From contig JBBQWZ010000064.1 of NCBI GenBank assembly GCA_038210135.1, positions 1 through 21,106 of the forward strand: a stretch of DNA of 21,106 bases, given 5' to 3'. Made by a program: the position numbers and the translations under genes. The notes beneath the pieces were generated by a model. It saw only the letters and a list, made by a program, of their open reading frames with translations. It was not told the DNA's origin and made no database searches. This DNA is from JBBQWZ01 sp038210135. Lineage in GTDB: Bacteria > Acidobacteriota > Terriglobia > Bryobacterales > Bryobacteraceae. The first letter of the stretch is position 1; each line of letters opens with the position of its first letter. Below are positions 20,513 through 21,106 of the stretch, in pieces.

Positions 20513-21025
20513 TTACGGTTGCGGACCCCGTTTCTTGCGCATGGAATCGCCGCGCATTTCGATTCGATGCGCGTTGTGGACCAGGCGGTCAAGGATCCCG
20601 TCGGCGGCTGTAGGATCGCCGATCTGTTCGTGCCAGCGCGCCACCGGAAGCTGCGAGGTCAGGATCGTCGAGCGGGTTTGATAGCGGTCCTCGCAGATTT
20701 CCCAGAAGTCGCGCCGCTCGGCTTCAGCCAGCGGAGCCATAGCCCAGTCGTCGATGACGAGCACATCGATGCGACTCAAACGCGCCAATACGCCGCGTAG
20801 GCTGCCGTCGGCGCGAGCAATGGCCAGATCGCGAAACAGAGCCACGGCTCGGATGTAGAGGGCGGAGTATCCGTCGCGGCAAGCCTTCTGCGCCAGCGCA
20901 CAAGCGACGAAACTCTTGCCGACGCCGGTGGGCCCGAGCACGAAGATGTTTTCATGATTCGCCACCCAGGTGATTTCGGTAATCTGATTTGGCCCAGTTC
21001 GGCATTTTGTTTTGGCCCACCTCAT
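20513..21025 (-). pseudogene. istB: IS21-family helper ATPase IstB, N-terminally truncated
   Basis: The open frame has 170 codons, of which about 150 from residue 20 are clear IstB. It has Walker A GPTGVGKS (31-38), 'ACALAQKACRDGYSALYIRA', 'LFRDLAIARADGSL', Walker B VLVIDDWA (88-95), 'ERRDFWEICEDRYQTRSTIL', 'TSQLPVARWHEQIGDPTAAD' and 'RLVHNAHRIEMRGDSMRKKR' at the end. IstB is normally about 250 residues; the N-terminal domain that contacts the transposase (about 80-90 residues) is missing. The first 19 codons are unrelated and overlap repeats that look like an IS21 end. It therefore cannot act normally. No istA is visible in the window on this side. Confidence 0.85.
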
Positions 21026-21061
21026 AGACGAACGGGTACTCTGATTCGGGCGAAGCCCGAA
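20988..21061. repeat. IS21-end-like repeats and a hairpin fused to the broken istB
   Basis: TTTGGCCCA occurs at 20988-20996 and again at 21011-21019, 23 bp apart, a spacing like that of IS21 terminal repeats. It is followed by a hairpin TTCGGGC-gaa-GCCCGAA at 21045-21061. This sequence replaces the 5' third of istB. The IS21 origin of the repeats is inferred from their spacing and position. Confidence 0.45.
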
Positions 21062-21106
21062 GTGGAGGAACCTCGTTGGACTGGAGAGGCAAAGTGGAGT
21101 TGTTTG

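Noticed and set aside
21045..21061. Hairpin TTCGGGC-gaa-GCCCGAA as an intrinsic terminator
   Set aside because: No T tract on either side. More likely part of the IS end.

Overview
This window looks like a chromosomal segment of a soil-type acidobacterium, most likely Bryobacterales/Solibacter-like. That placement is an inference from gene content: an Oar-like TonB-dependent receptor and the tail of a second one, a PadR regulator beside a two-unit FtsX/MacB-type permease without its own ATPase (the acidobacterial 'ADOP' arrangement), a PQQ-type propeller protein with an N-terminal 'DWPGWRGP' motif, a relic of the Solibacter-rich TIGR03437 C-terminal domain, and a relic of the PD40 propeller found at the end of many acidobacterial proteins. 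No rRNA, tRNA or CRISPR array was seen.

Layout. 1-6264: the end of an outer-membrane receptor, a small exported NTF2-like protein, an exported PQQ-type propeller protein, a LuxR-type helix-turn-helix relic, a leader with two overlapping CG-centred palindromes, a 1008-residue Oar-like receptor and its intrinsic terminator. 6265-9540 (minus strand): an IS21 istA scrap, the ADOP permease and its PadR regulator with a CTAN-rich candidate operator. 9541-13899: a TIGR03437 relic, then a nitric-oxide module on the plus strand made of a Crp/Fnr regulator, the iron-sulfur repair di-iron protein Ric (YtfE/ScdA) and a quinol-type nitric oxide reductase (qNOR). 13900-14522: a convergent intergenic region with two different repeat elements.

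14523-19042 is the most interesting part. A sigma54-dependent activator with a GAF sensor is divergent from a four-gene operon: an AhpD-like CxxC protein, an exported Asp-nucleophile alpha/beta hydrolase, a DUF1348 (NTF2-fold) protein and a MOSC protein that carries a one-base frameshift. The divergent region contains a -24/-12 promoter with exact GG-N10-GC spacing. About 110-140 bp upstream of the predicted start lie repeated TATCACGA motifs and an inverted repeat suited to be the activator's enhancer. The gene set suggests an inducible response to a reactive or electrophilic compound, but the substrate and inducer are unknown. The unit is bracketed, in direct orientation, by two copies of an intergenic palindromic element (about 14180-14268 and 19336-19402).

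19043-21106 is a gene graveyard: a 'VGESPPASGG' family relic, a PD40 propeller relic with a stop and frameshifts, a nested inverted repeat, and a broken IS21 element with an IstB lacking its N-terminal domain next to IS21-end-like repeats. All assignments come from reading translations and motifs by eye; no database search was run.
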